Positions 12,514-22,714 of a stretch of DNA of 64,000 nt are shown one piece after another (the stretch's first letter is position 1; each line of letters opens with the position of its first letter). Source of the stretch: Apophysomyces variabilis (taxonomy: Eukaryota; Mucoromycota; Mucoromycetes; Mucorales; Mucoraceae). Both the position numbers and the translations under genes were made by a program. A model generated the notes under the pieces. The model was given only the letters and a program-made list of their open reading frames with translations, did no database searches and was not told where the DNA came from. Location: assembly GCA_002749535.1 (NCBI GenBank), contig MZZL01000076.1, positions 145,774 through 209,773 of the forward strand, given 5' to 3'.

Positions 12514-13477
12514 ATGAGCTCCGTTACGCATGTAAGTGACAGAACGCAAAGGGGACCATCTACTTCAAAGCAAAAGAGTTACTCAATAAATTCCAATAGA
12601 CCGAACAAACACCAGTCCTTTATGGTTATTTCAGATCATCCGCTTCGTGGCGTGTCCGAATTGCCTTGGCTTGGAAAGGCATCCAATATGAACATCATTC
12701 TATCAACCTCTTTACTGGAGAACAGGTGAAAATGCGAAACAGAAATGTATTCCTCCTTCTGCCTCTAATATCAAAGCTTGGGCTTTTCTTGACTTTTGTA
12801 CAGGGTTCTGAAGAATATGAAAAGTTGAACCCGGAAAAGAAAGTACCATTGTTCATTACCAAAGATGGTCAAGCATTGAGCCAAAGCACAGCTATCATTG
12901 AATATCTAGAAGAAGTTTATCCTGACCGACCTATGCTCCCTAAAAATCCCAAGCACCGTGCACAGGTAAATGATAAACGAAAGCTGATTGCAGTGCGTTG
13001 CGAGCCGCTCAAATTCACTAAAGAAATTCTGAAAAGGCAAGATCAATTGCACAACTGATTGCGTGTGATATCCATCCACTGCAAAATCTCGGTGTTCTTA
13101 AGCATGTTGCTGGTGATGATCTGGAAAAAAGATCACAATGGGCTGCCGAATGGGTTAACCGTGGCTTCCAAGGTAAACGAAAAGAAGCAGAAGAAAAAAG
13201 AAATAACCGTTAAATCTTTATTTTTTTCCGGCTATCAGCTTTGGAGAAGGAATTGGAAAAGACGGCTGGTACGTACTGCGTCGGTGATCACATCACTTTG
13301 GCCGACTTTTACCTGGTGCCTATGGTTTTCAATGCTACACGATGGGGTGTTGACATGAAGGCCTATCCTCTGATCACCCGTATTCATAACACCTTGATGA
13401 CGTTACCCGAGTTTAAAGCTTCCCACCCTCATAGTCAAGAAGATTGTCCAGAAGAGTTGAAAGGTCAAGGTGTTTAA
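12514..13477 (+). CDS. Maleylacetoacetate isomerase (zeta-class glutathione transferase)
   Basis: This enzyme isomerises maleylacetoacetate to fumarylacetoacetate in tyrosine/phenylalanine breakdown, using glutathione. Five exons (12514-12531, 12600-12725, 12804-12965, 13038-13172, 13239-13477; the exon 4 edges may be off by a base) give about 226 residues, the family's usual size. The zeta-class active-site signature is present as YGYFRSSASWRVRIAL (family consensus SSCSWRVRIAL; here Ala replaces the Cys). Further family blocks are VPLFITKDGQALSQSTAIIEYLEE and RSIAQLIACDIHPLQNL. The C-terminal GDHITLADFYLVP is the GST C-domain motif. The first exon codes for only six residues. Confidence 0.92.
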
Positions 13478-16391
13478 TGAAGATATCAAATATGCTTTTC
13501 AGTATAGTAGAGGGGTTTTTTTGTGTTTCTGTGTGCGCGCATTTTCCCCGATTCCACCTACTGTTTGTTTTGTACATGCATTGAAAATGAAACCCGATAT
13601 TGAACGTTCTGATAATAAAGCATATATATTTCCATCTGCCGCAGTTATCTATGGTCAAACTTTGCACGATGATGTTTATTTTGTTTCAATTGAAGGGAAA
13701 CTGACTGATTGCCCTAGATTTGCAAAAGCCTGCGTCTGGCTTAGGAATTTTTCCTTTGTTAGGTCAGAGGAGCCACTATTGAAGGATGTATGCTGTGATC
13801 TTCTTTCCTTTACCAATAGCGGATTTCTAACAAATTTCTCGGAAGTATACTGTCCTCTATTAAGTTGTCTAAACAAAGTAAGATACCCTCCCAGATCAGC
13901 AGCGAAGGACAAAAAGAGAGTAGGGTATCTATCGACCGTCAATACCTCATTTGATGCTGATATGTCCGATAATGACGAACGAAATGAGTAGGCAGAACTG
14001 AATTTTCAAATACAGCTATTTTGAGCGAACGATGGAGGGAAACTAGTAGGTCATGAACAATGTGTTTCAGGCTCTTTACGTAGGATAGGGTTACGCTATA
14101 AGTATCCTCTAGATAATGACATATGCTTGGTTTTGAAATATGTAATAGCTGGAAGCGTTGTCTTTTTGAGCCTTGATTCGAAGATGTAATCCTTCTCTAT
14201 ATCAATCAATAGCACCAAAGGTAATGTCGTTATTTACCACATTTATGTATTTAGTGTTTTGTAAAACATTGACTCAGTTGAAACCTTTCTTTTTCTTTCT
14301 TATCCCAGAGAGTTGCCATTGCTTTGGACATCCATCGCTTTCCTATCAACGACTATCATTTTGATTTTATGATCCGAGCTATTTAAACGGAAGAGACAAT
14401 CTCTTTCTGATTCTTTCGCTCTGTTCTCCACATATTACGTCCCGAGTGTGTAGCTTTAAGTCTGTCGTCCACCGGTCGGATCATGCCCCATTCATATCTG
14501 AAATCATACCTTTGTAGGAACGTGCAATGGATGAAGCGATGAAAGTAGTGGTGAGAAATCTACGAGCTTCTTCTGGCTGTAAAAGAATGCAGCAACGTCG
14601 AAAGACTGAGACTTCGTTCCTTGTATGCAGTGGAACAGCCGGCGTTCTTAACCCAAAAACTCTCGATCTTTTAACAATTATTAAAGCAAATCATTAGGAA
14701 AAACACGCTACAGGAAGAGCCGTTACTTATCGGACTACGTTACCGGTTGAGCGATGGTCGTCTATCTATGGCAGTAATGCGAATTCAGATATGAAACAAT
14801 AGTGTCTGCTGCGTTAGTTTTACTGTTCTCCCATCCATACCGCTTTTTTTTTGCGTTGACAACATCGGATGGGCCTTTGAAAAAAAGAAGTCATGATCTT
14901 CAGGTCAAGTACATCCATCTACTTTTTGAACATAGATTAACTCTGTGTCACAAAGTTGTGCTGCCGGTAATGTTTGAAGGAAGCCCTCTTCCTTCTTTGG
15001 ACTTCCTCTTTTGGCTTTCTGTGTTTCTCTCAGCGGCTCGTCCCGTTAAGCATCAGCCTCTCCGAAAGGAATGCGTTCACCCTGGATGGGGTATGATGTC
15101 TGTGAGTGTTTGATTGATAATATTATTTCATGCTTTAATACTGACGATGCGGTTTTTTACAGCACCCGACTGCTAAGTGTACATGATCAATAGCACAAGG
15201 GGATTCATTGATTGTCTCCACTCTTCCCTACTCTAATGTCCATATTTAAACCGATAAGTATCAGAATTCTCGCCATGTAATCATGATTATGCCGTTTGGA
15301 GTAGGAAATGACGCCAAGGCGGGAGGTCATTATCTTTTTTTGACCTTCCAGCCTTTCTCTGCCAGGTCTTAAAGTGGGCCCATTATTAATTCCCCAATCA
15401 AGGTGCCAACAATATCTAGAACGGGTTTATGACGCCTGTAAGTGTAGTTGAAGCAAACAGTTCATCTTTTTTACCCATTCAGCTGTTTGGCTGGTATCCA
15501 CTTAAAATTGGCTAGCATTCCGTTTGTTTGTCATACACAACCCTACGTTGGCCCGGATAAGACCCGCACGCGGGTGTCAGCCCATATGCGCAGGAATTGC
15601 AAGTTTCGCTTTGTAAAACAGCCAAGATATCGAGAAAAGAAAATCGCAAGCGAGTCAAATAGTATCGGGTTACAGATAAATTTCTGATCAGCAACAGAGC
15701 TACAAGTAGATATCACTGGATTGTAAAGCCTGGTCTGTGCATGATACCTAAGAGTAGGTTAATGATCTGCCCGGTTAGCTTCTGATAAAGCCTTTATCAA
15801 CTTGACAATGACCGCTACGAGATCGGCTTTATACTATTCTCGCTGAAGCCAATTCTAGAGCAGATCTTTTTGTGACCCAATTTGCGTACGCTATTAGACA
15901 AGTCAAATAATCATCTGGTACGTTTGTAAGGAAGCGCAAAAACAAAGCGACCAAGGAGTAAACTTTAGCAAGACTTCATCCCCGAGATGAATAGTGCATT
16001 GTAAACTTCTCTACTACGCCAAACAGGATTAACATTATAAAGACCTCTTTGAGTACGTTACATGATACTGATTCGTCCCTTATGCCATGGATCCTGAATA
16101 AGTTGCTCTTATAAAATACAAAATTCTATGCATCCAAACGGCATATAATCTTATAAAACCTGAAGGCCAACTTGGGTTGGAAACGGATTGACCCACTTGA
16201 TATGTTGTGTTCATGTGGGGGCAGGGAAGAAAAGTGGATAGTGTCATAAGATGATCAAATGCTTATGCCATCCATGTCTGTCAAAAATCCCCGCCTTAAG
16301 ACGGTATTCTTCCTATTTCTTTTCGTTTCCTTTTTTCCTCTCTTTGACTTTCTCTATCTCTCACACTGAATCTCGTTTCTCATTATATAAC
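13478..16391. other. 2.9-kb stretch without a supported gene; one dispersed-repeat copy
   Basis: Open frames here (for example 13470-13991) have no recognisable protein character. At about 14990-15115 a segment resembles sequence at about 61390-61490 (see the repeat entries). The last 100 bp contain a pyrimidine-rich tract leading to the WBP2-like gene. Otherwise nothing is recognised. Confidence 0.45.
14990..15115 (+). repeat. Dispersed repeat, copy A
   Basis: Sequence around CCGTTAAGCATCAGCCTC..GGAATGCGTTCACCCTGGATGGGGTATGATGTCTGTGAGTG lines up with ATGAGTATCAGTGCCTC..GGAGTGCGTACGTCCTAGATTGGGATAAGGTGTCTGTAAGTA at about 61410-61475. Both copies follow a pyrimidine-rich tract and end at a GTCTGT(G/A)AGT splice-donor-like sequence. 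The identity of the family is unknown. Confidence 0.5.
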
Positions 16392-17564
16392 ATGAGTTTG
16401 AACTGTGTCATGTTGACTCCCGATGCAAAGGGATTTGTTCCTTTACCAGGCGAAAAGATATTCTTCAGCCAGGATGCCGTACGCATGCTCTTGGACTGCA
16501 ATGAAAAGTAAGTCTTTCCTAGGCTGACTATGCAGTGAACCTTTTGAACATGGTGCTCATTTGTGCTCCTTTTCATTAGCGGCTACCCTGGTAATTCAGG
16601 GTAAATACAATAGGTTGCCATTCAAGAGCAAGAAAAAGAAAAAGAAACAGATTCGCTGATAGAAGACGCCATCCTATTTTTCCATTGTTTGTGTAGAGGT
16701 CACTGGGAAGCCAAAGGCACGGTCACTCTATCGAATCAAAGGGTAAAAGTTGACCAAAAGCTGTTCTATCTATAGTGTATCTCTAAAAGAGTTTTCTTTT
16801 TCTGGCCTCTAGATTGTCTTTATGGCCACGCCTCCAACATCACAATTGCAGTCGCTCAATATACCTACCGGGAGCTTGAAGAACTGGAAACTGGAACAGC
16901 CCTGGTTTGGAGCCAATTACATTTCAGGCGTCCTCCTTCCGGTAAGTCAAGTTATGCAAGGCACCCAGTTTCTCTTTTCTTTTTTGCTTAAGCTTCTGGT
17001 TGTATAGGTCCCTGGCGGAGGTCTTCCTAAGTCTGGAAAACTTGAATTGAAATTTACAGAAGGAGGTTTGTAGGCGGAAAGAGAGAGAGAGAGAGAGAGA
17101 GACAACGTGACAAAAAGATGAGTCATCCTTAATGGAAATATTATTAGGAGCTATTGAGTTTACAAATATTTATCGAAGTTTATTGGAACGAATGGGAGGT
17201 AAGCCATCGGACCCAAAAGTGTGTGAGCGAGAGCTTGGATAGACACTCAACAGTTGTGATAGAATCCAACGAAATACCGCAGGAGTATGAACCTCTTCCT
17301 ACATATGAGGGTCCTTCCTCAGCAGCAGCAGTTCAATTCCCAACACCGGCCCCAGCAACTCCAACCGTTCCTATTACGCAACTATATCCCCCGCCGCCAG
17401 GCCCCCCACCGCCACCTACCATGCCAGCGGCACCTCTTACGCAGCTATATCCCGCACCAGCGGGTCCCCTGCCACCAGCAGTAGCTCCACCCATGCCCTC
17501 TGAAACCACGCATCCACCCTATTCCGATCTCCCACCGACTTATGAAGAGGCCCGTCGATCGTGA
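16392..17564 (+). CDS. WBP2-like protein: GRAM domain with PPxY-type motifs
   Basis: WBP2 family proteins carry a GRAM/PH-like domain and PPxY motifs that bind WW domains of YAP and Nedd4/Rsp5 relatives. Seven exons (16392-16507, 16579-16599, 16697-16742, 16813-16941, 17008-17065, 17148-17198, 17263-17564) give 240 residues. The GRAM core is GHWEAKGTVTLSNQRIVFMA, with LKFTEGGAIEFTNIYRSLLER closing the domain. The C-terminal third is Pro/Ala-rich, with LPTY, PPYSDLPPTYEEA and repeated TQLYP motifs, and ends at PPTYEEARRS. Exon 2 codes for only seven residues. A GA dinucleotide run sits in intron 5. Expected partners are WW-domain ubiquitin ligases. Confidence 0.85.
17081..17102 (+). repeat. 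(GA)n simple repeat in intron 5 of the WBP2-like gene
   Basis: Eleven uninterrupted GA units inside an intron; probably length-variable between strains. Confidence 0.9.
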
Positions 17565-17792
17565 AATGTTTGGTCCAATCAGAAAAGCAAGAAAATGAAA
17601 CAACTCACTTTCTGTTACAAGTAAAACATGTATACAGAAAAAGTAATAAAGACGGAACACACCGATGGGCTGAATGAAAACTATGTTACAAAGAGGATTA
17701 TTATTATCAATAGGATTAGTTTTGTGTTTTTCTCCCCTTCTTAGGGAGGGGGAAGAAACAGAGAGAAGGGATTAGGAGGGGAAACACCTGGT

Positions 17793-18940
17793 TTAACCAA
17801 AGATGCTCACTGGATGGGTAGATGTCCGTAATTTGGGACACGAGGAGGAGGAAGAGGCATGTCCTTGGCCAAGGATATCTGCGGTTTCCTTTAAATAGTT
17901 GGATGAGGAGGAAGACGACGATGATGAGGATGAGGAGGACGTTGAGGATGAAGATGAAGGTGGAGGGATTAGCATAGGCTTTAGAGGCTGATGATGAACG
18001 GAAGGACTTAGCAAGGTGGTTCCATTGTAAGCTGTAGTTGCTAAAGGGAAAGGTGGAACAGATAATGGACGGTATCTGTAAAACATTTTTGTGTCGGACT
18101 TCTCCACAGGAAGATCGCAGGATGTCTTAGGAAGCAAAGGCAGGGGTTCTGCTGGCGGTGAAGTGGAGATTGACATAGCTGAGGTTGCTGAAACGGGCGT
18201 ACTACTACTACTGCTGCTACTGCTTCTGCTGCCAGTACTAATATTACTGTTGCTATCGGTACCACTATCTTTACTTGTTGCCGTTACTGTGCTGCTGCCG
18301 GCCTCTGTGATAGTGGGTCGTGGTAGAATCTTCTGGGGTTGTTCTTTTCTCCGCCAAAGGGGTGCTAGCGCCCGATGCATATGGGATCGTCGATAATTAC
18401 TGAGATGTTGATCGATGGTTAACGGGGGTTCAACGCATACAGGATCAGAACGAATGCGATGATGTGCATACAGGCGTGGCCGTGGTCGATCATCCGTTGC
18501 ATTCATCTTTTTCCATACACCTCTTGATTTGGGAGCCATGTGGGTTCTATAATGTTGCATCATATTATCTTGTCGTGAGAACCGCGACTGGCAACCCGGG
18601 AATAAACAAGGGAAGTTTTTTTCGCCAGTATGGATGCGGTTATGTCGTGCAAGATGACCACTTCCAATGAAAAAAAAATTAAGTATCTCCTTCCTTTCCA
18701 AAGAAAATGAAAACATTACCTTGTCGTGAAACTTTTATGACAGCCTGGTTCAGTACAGTGATATTTCCGCCTTGGCTCTGAAGAGGAGGTGGGTGAATAT
18801 GAGAGGTCTTTGTCGGAATGAGCCGAAGGTCGTGATGAGGATGTCATGGTACTGTTGGTTGTGGTTGCCATATCATTGTTCAATAAGCTCACTTGACAAC
18901 CAGAAGCATTAACAACCAAAAGTCGTGTTTCTTTATCCAT
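17793..18940 (-). CDS. C2H2 zinc-finger transcription factor (two fingers, Nrg1/Mig-like)
   Basis: Two exons on the minus strand (18940-18720 and 18660-17793) give about 362 residues. Two tandem TFIIIA-type fingers lie at about residues 60-115: YHCTEPGCHKSFTTSGHLARHNRIH, a TGEK linker, then FPCLFPGCQSRFSRQDNMMQHYRTH. The splice site falls inside finger 1 (SFTT|SGHLARH) and restores it exactly. The finger helices (SGHLARH, RQDNMMQH) resemble fungal Nrg1/Mig-type repressors that bind GC-rich sites. The rest is low-complexity: a long Ser/Thr-rich region with poly-Ser runs. The target genes are unknown. It converges with the WBP2-like gene; the two stops are about 230 bp apart. Confidence 0.85.
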
Positions 18941-20329
18941 GGCTGACTAACAAAAAGGAAGGGAAAAAAAAGGAAAGGGATTTAATGTGGAGTTGGGTCC
19001 CAAAACTCTCTTCTATAACTTTTGCCACTCAGCAGCTTACCTAAGCTGTATCCTCAGCTCCCTACTCCAAATTTGACTGGCCGTCCTAAAGAGGGTATCA
19101 AAAGAAAAACAACCTTCCCTAAAGGATCTCTCAGAAAACAAAGATTTATGATGAAAATGAGACATTGTATCCTAACCTTGAAATGGAAAATGATGATGTT
19201 GTTGTCATACTGATGACTGAATAAACCTCTATGCTACTCTAAAACGATAACGTTGGGTCCCTGAAAACTACATCTTTGCGCTAAAAATAATATAAATAGA
19301 TGACATTAATCAACCGATCATTCGGCGGAAGGGTACTTTAGTTACATGGGTTTTGGTCTTTCCATGAACAAGCATAGAAATGATGTCTATGCTTAGCAAA
19401 TGATTTTTGACACTTTTTCTCACTTAAACCCCAAGGGTTATTCCCACGTATTTTTTTCTAAGGGCTTGTCCCCCGCATCTAGGAGAGGAGTTTAAAGTGC
19501 AGGGGAATGAAAAGTGACACCGGCATTCAGAGGAATATTGTTTCTTTCTCTTTTCTTCTCCGTGATAAGGAACGAATCACAAACAATAAACAACACGCAC
19601 AGACTCTAGAAGCAACTCTGCAAAGAATCGGTATGATATGGAACATATGACCCTGTGCTTCAGAAGAATATGCCCAACTTAGAGTGGTATGATGCTGTTA
19701 CCACAAGCCCAATGGGCCGGGAAAGTGATCGAAATCAGGGTCACCCTTTCTCCACTCTCTCTGTGTGTGTGTGTCAATGAACATACAAAGTGACAGACCG
19801 TGTCACGATCAAAGCAGAGGACTGATAACTTAGTAATGTGGCACGGGTTCTCTAATATATTTACAAAAGAGCGAGAAAGATAGATAGACAACAAGATTAA
19901 CCAAAAAAGCTGCTTACCCGACAATAACCTGAAAGTGGCGTGTTTATGAAATGGGATGAATTCTCCCCCCGACTGCCCCAGTTTACCCTAATTCTTGGAA
20001 TTCGTTGAATACTTCCATCATCATTCCCTTATGGAAAGACTACTTCTTCTCAATGAGAACGCTTCTTTGAACATAAAAGTCAAACAAGATTCTGTATGAA
20101 GCAATAAGGGTCTGGCTTTTAGTTGTCCTTATCCCTAACGTTGCGCATGCGTTGCTTGCTTTTTACTTCGACTCTCTCCCCGGCTAATGGATGAACATTG
20201 ACCTGGTTTCAAATATCGCATGAAATAAAAAAAATTTTGAAGGCCAGTTCAGTTTTTCCCAAGCTCTTTTTCATTCCCGAACATCACTTTTTTGTTTGTA
20301 TTGCTGCTTTTTCTTTGTTACGTTTCGTA
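18941..20329. other. Shared upstream region of the divergent C2H2 and CBS genes
   Basis: About 1.4 kb between two divergently transcribed genes, so it holds both promoters. It contains a GT dinucleotide run at about 19762-19774 and A/T-rich tracts. No gene is supported. Confidence 0.5.
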
Positions 20330-20935
20330 ATGGCACACCGTGAAGGAATCACAACACATGCTCATGACTGGACCATGATTAAGGCTTCAGGCCTTATTGA
20401 AAACCAGAATGTCATAACCATGTAATACACAAGGAAATAAAATTAAATAAAGAACGTGTTCATAACCTCTTCCCATAGCCCTGCTTCCACACCCGTAGAA
20501 GAAGCCTGCGATATCCTCATTCAGAATAATATCTCGTCAGCACCCGTCTATGACGATACAGTGCCTACGGAAACAAATAATCATAATGCCATTGTGCACC
20601 CTCCTTCTTACGTGGGGATGTTTGATTACGGTGATTTAATTGCCTACATTCTCTTAGTCTTGCATAAGACCGAACAGACATCAACATTTGAGATCAGAGA
20701 TATTGTGCAACGTGCACTTCAAGGTCAAACAGTACCCGTCAAATTAGCCAGCGGTAAAAACAAGTTGTCCTAATTCTTATTGGAGGATAATGACTGAGCA
20801 AGCCTCTGATGATTTAACGCCTTTTATTTTTGGTTTTCCACGTTAGATCTTTCTAGGAAGAACCCGTTTTATTCTATCCTTCCTGAAGCAACTTTGCTGT
20901 CCGCTGTAGAAGAATTTGCCTGTGGAACACATCGA

Positions 20936-20966
<31 letters not shown>

Positions 20967-21190
20967 GNNNNNNNNNNNNNNNNNNNNNNNNNNNNNNNNN
21001 NNNNNNNNNNNNNNNNNNNNNNNNNNNNNNNNNNNNNNNNNNNNNNNNNNNNNNNNNNNNNNNNNNNNNNNNNNNNNNNNNNNNNNNNNNNNNNNNNNNN
21101 NNNNNNNNNNNNNNNNNNNNNNNNNNNNNNNNNNNNNNNNNNNNNNNNNNNNNNNNNNNNNNNNNNNNNNNNNNNNNNNNNNNNNNNNNN

Positions 21191-21221
<31 letters not shown>

Positions 21222-22210
21222 CAACGACTATCCAATGGAGAAATCAGCGCATGTTGATTGAACCTTGCCTCTTATTCTTTTAGTATGTGTCCTTGAACCC
21301 AATGGAACGATCAAGGTAAACCCGCCCTTTGTCTGTGCTCTAAAAATATCTGAAATCTCTATGTACATGTGACAGGGCATTCTATCCCAATCGACGGTTG
21401 TTCGATATTTGTATGATAACCGACACCAGTTTCCGGAAATAGAAAGGGTCCTTGGCAAGACAGTAAGGAAAAGAATGGTTTTGAACACAACCAAAGGGTT
21501 TGTTCATACGATTGCCAACTATCTAGCTTCGTGAATTGCATCTGGGAGAGACCAATGTGATAGGTGTAGCAGCAGATGCCAGTGTACTGGACGCATTGTC
21601 ACAAATGAGTAAGGGTTGCACAAGATGAAAGAGGTTTCTTAAATTGATTTCGCACAGGCCATCATGGTGTTTCATCTGTCGCTGTGATCGGAAACGGAGA
21701 CGTTGTGCTGGGTAATATTAGCATGACGGATGTTAAGGTAAGATAGCCAACCAAAGGAATAGCACGTGTGTTCTGCGCAGTTCATTCTTAATCATCGTAT
21801 AGCATGTGATGAAAAGTTATCGTCATCAACTCCTGTGGAATACGTGTTTTCAATTTGTAGGTGTTGTAAGAACCCAACAGGGAATTATCGATGGGCAGGT
21901 AAGGGAAAAAAAAAAAAAAAGAAAAGGGAACACAAAAATAGAGAAGCTCGGCTCGGTCTAAGATACACACACGAATGATTTTTTCGTTATGTAGGACCGA
22001 TTGCCTGTATTTGATGTTCGTCCCGATACAACGTTGGGGTTTACGGTGGCGAAACTATTAGCTACAAAGGCGCATCGTGTTTGGGTGACAGATGAAAGGG
22101 AACGCGCGATAAGTGTTGTTTCTCTTACGGATGTCATACGAGCATTTGCAAGCACCGCTGGTATTGAGGTGTCTCAACGACGTGGGAGCCTAGCGAAACC
22201 TTTAGGATGA
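20330..22210 (+). CDS. CBS-domain protein (four CBS repeats, Sds23/Snf4-like)
   Basis: CBS repeats pair to bind adenine nucleotides; relatives include AMPK gamma (Snf4) and fission-yeast Sds23. Nine exons (20330-20421, 20479-20753, 20847-20936, 21284-21315, 21376-21462, 21527-21608, 21658-21737, 21803-21898, 21995-22210) give 349 residues. CBS features repeat along the chain: STPVEEACDILIQNNISSAPVYDD with GMFDYGDLIAY; ATLLSAVEEFACGTHRVCVLEPNG with GILSQSTVVRYL; ASVLDALSQMSHHGVSSVAVI with GNISMTDVK; and LGFTVAKLLATKAHRVWVTDE with SVVSLTDVIRAF. The assembly gap lies in the intron between exons 3 and 4. The phases match across it and the CBS motif GTHRVCVLEPNG is restored by direct splicing. The exact subfamily is uncertain. 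Confidence 0.85.
20939..21218. other. Assembly gap flanked by two 28-base A runs
   Basis: 223 unknown bases (20968-21190) with exactly 28 A's on each side (20939-20966 followed by a single G, and 21191-21218). The gap is inside an intron of the CBS-domain gene. The symmetry suggests scaffolding across one long poly-A tract, so the true length is unknown. Confidence 0.95.
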
Positions 22211-22714
22211 AGTTAACAGTGTGGGATTTCGTATTGAACAATCGACGAAACAATCCGGTTCCCTTTTCTATTCTTCTTCCTTTTCCTTTTTTCTTTTCTA
22301 GCGTCTATCTCATCCCCGCGTGTCTTCTTATCTCGTCCATTTCATTTTTGGAGATGGATTTGCTGTATTTGTATGCACAATACACAACCCCTTTCAATTC
22401 ATCAAATGACTTGGGACAGCGTTGGGCAAAACAACACACAATGTGTAACTCAACCCAACTGTATACTATACACACGCGCACTTTCGTTCACCTACATACA
22501 GGCACACATACACAAAAAAGAATATAAAATAAACGTTAGGCTGTTGACTAAACTTGTTCCTCTTTTCTTATTTTCGCATTTTCACCTCGCATACCTCCGT
22601 TTTCTTCTCGTTTTCTCTCTTTGTTCTTTTTTTTTTTTTCGCTTACGCTCTTGTGTACTACCTATACCAACTGATTCAGAGTCCCGAGATCGTCCCTTCA
22701 TTCCATCGTTTTCT
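22211..22714. other. Spacer and pyrimidine-rich leader before the Zn2Cys6 gene
   Basis: About 500 bp containing long T/C tracts (22550-22640), typical of zygomycete 5' leaders, and a CA-rich stretch at 22470-22515. No gene is seen. Confidence 0.5.

Noticed and set aside
13470..13991. 173-codon open frame after the MAAI gene (plus strand)
   Set aside because: No domain, irregular composition, overlaps the 3' end of MAAI, and the opposite strand is equally open; looks like chance.
17287..17484. Alternative frame over the Pro-rich exon of the WBP2-like gene
   Set aside because: Out of frame with the GRAM-encoding exons; the chosen frame gives PPxY-type motifs and a clean stop.
20843..21283. 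Frames running through the N block with poly-Lys or poly-Phe
   Set aside because: Artefacts of translating the poly-A tracts and unknown bases; the region is an intron.
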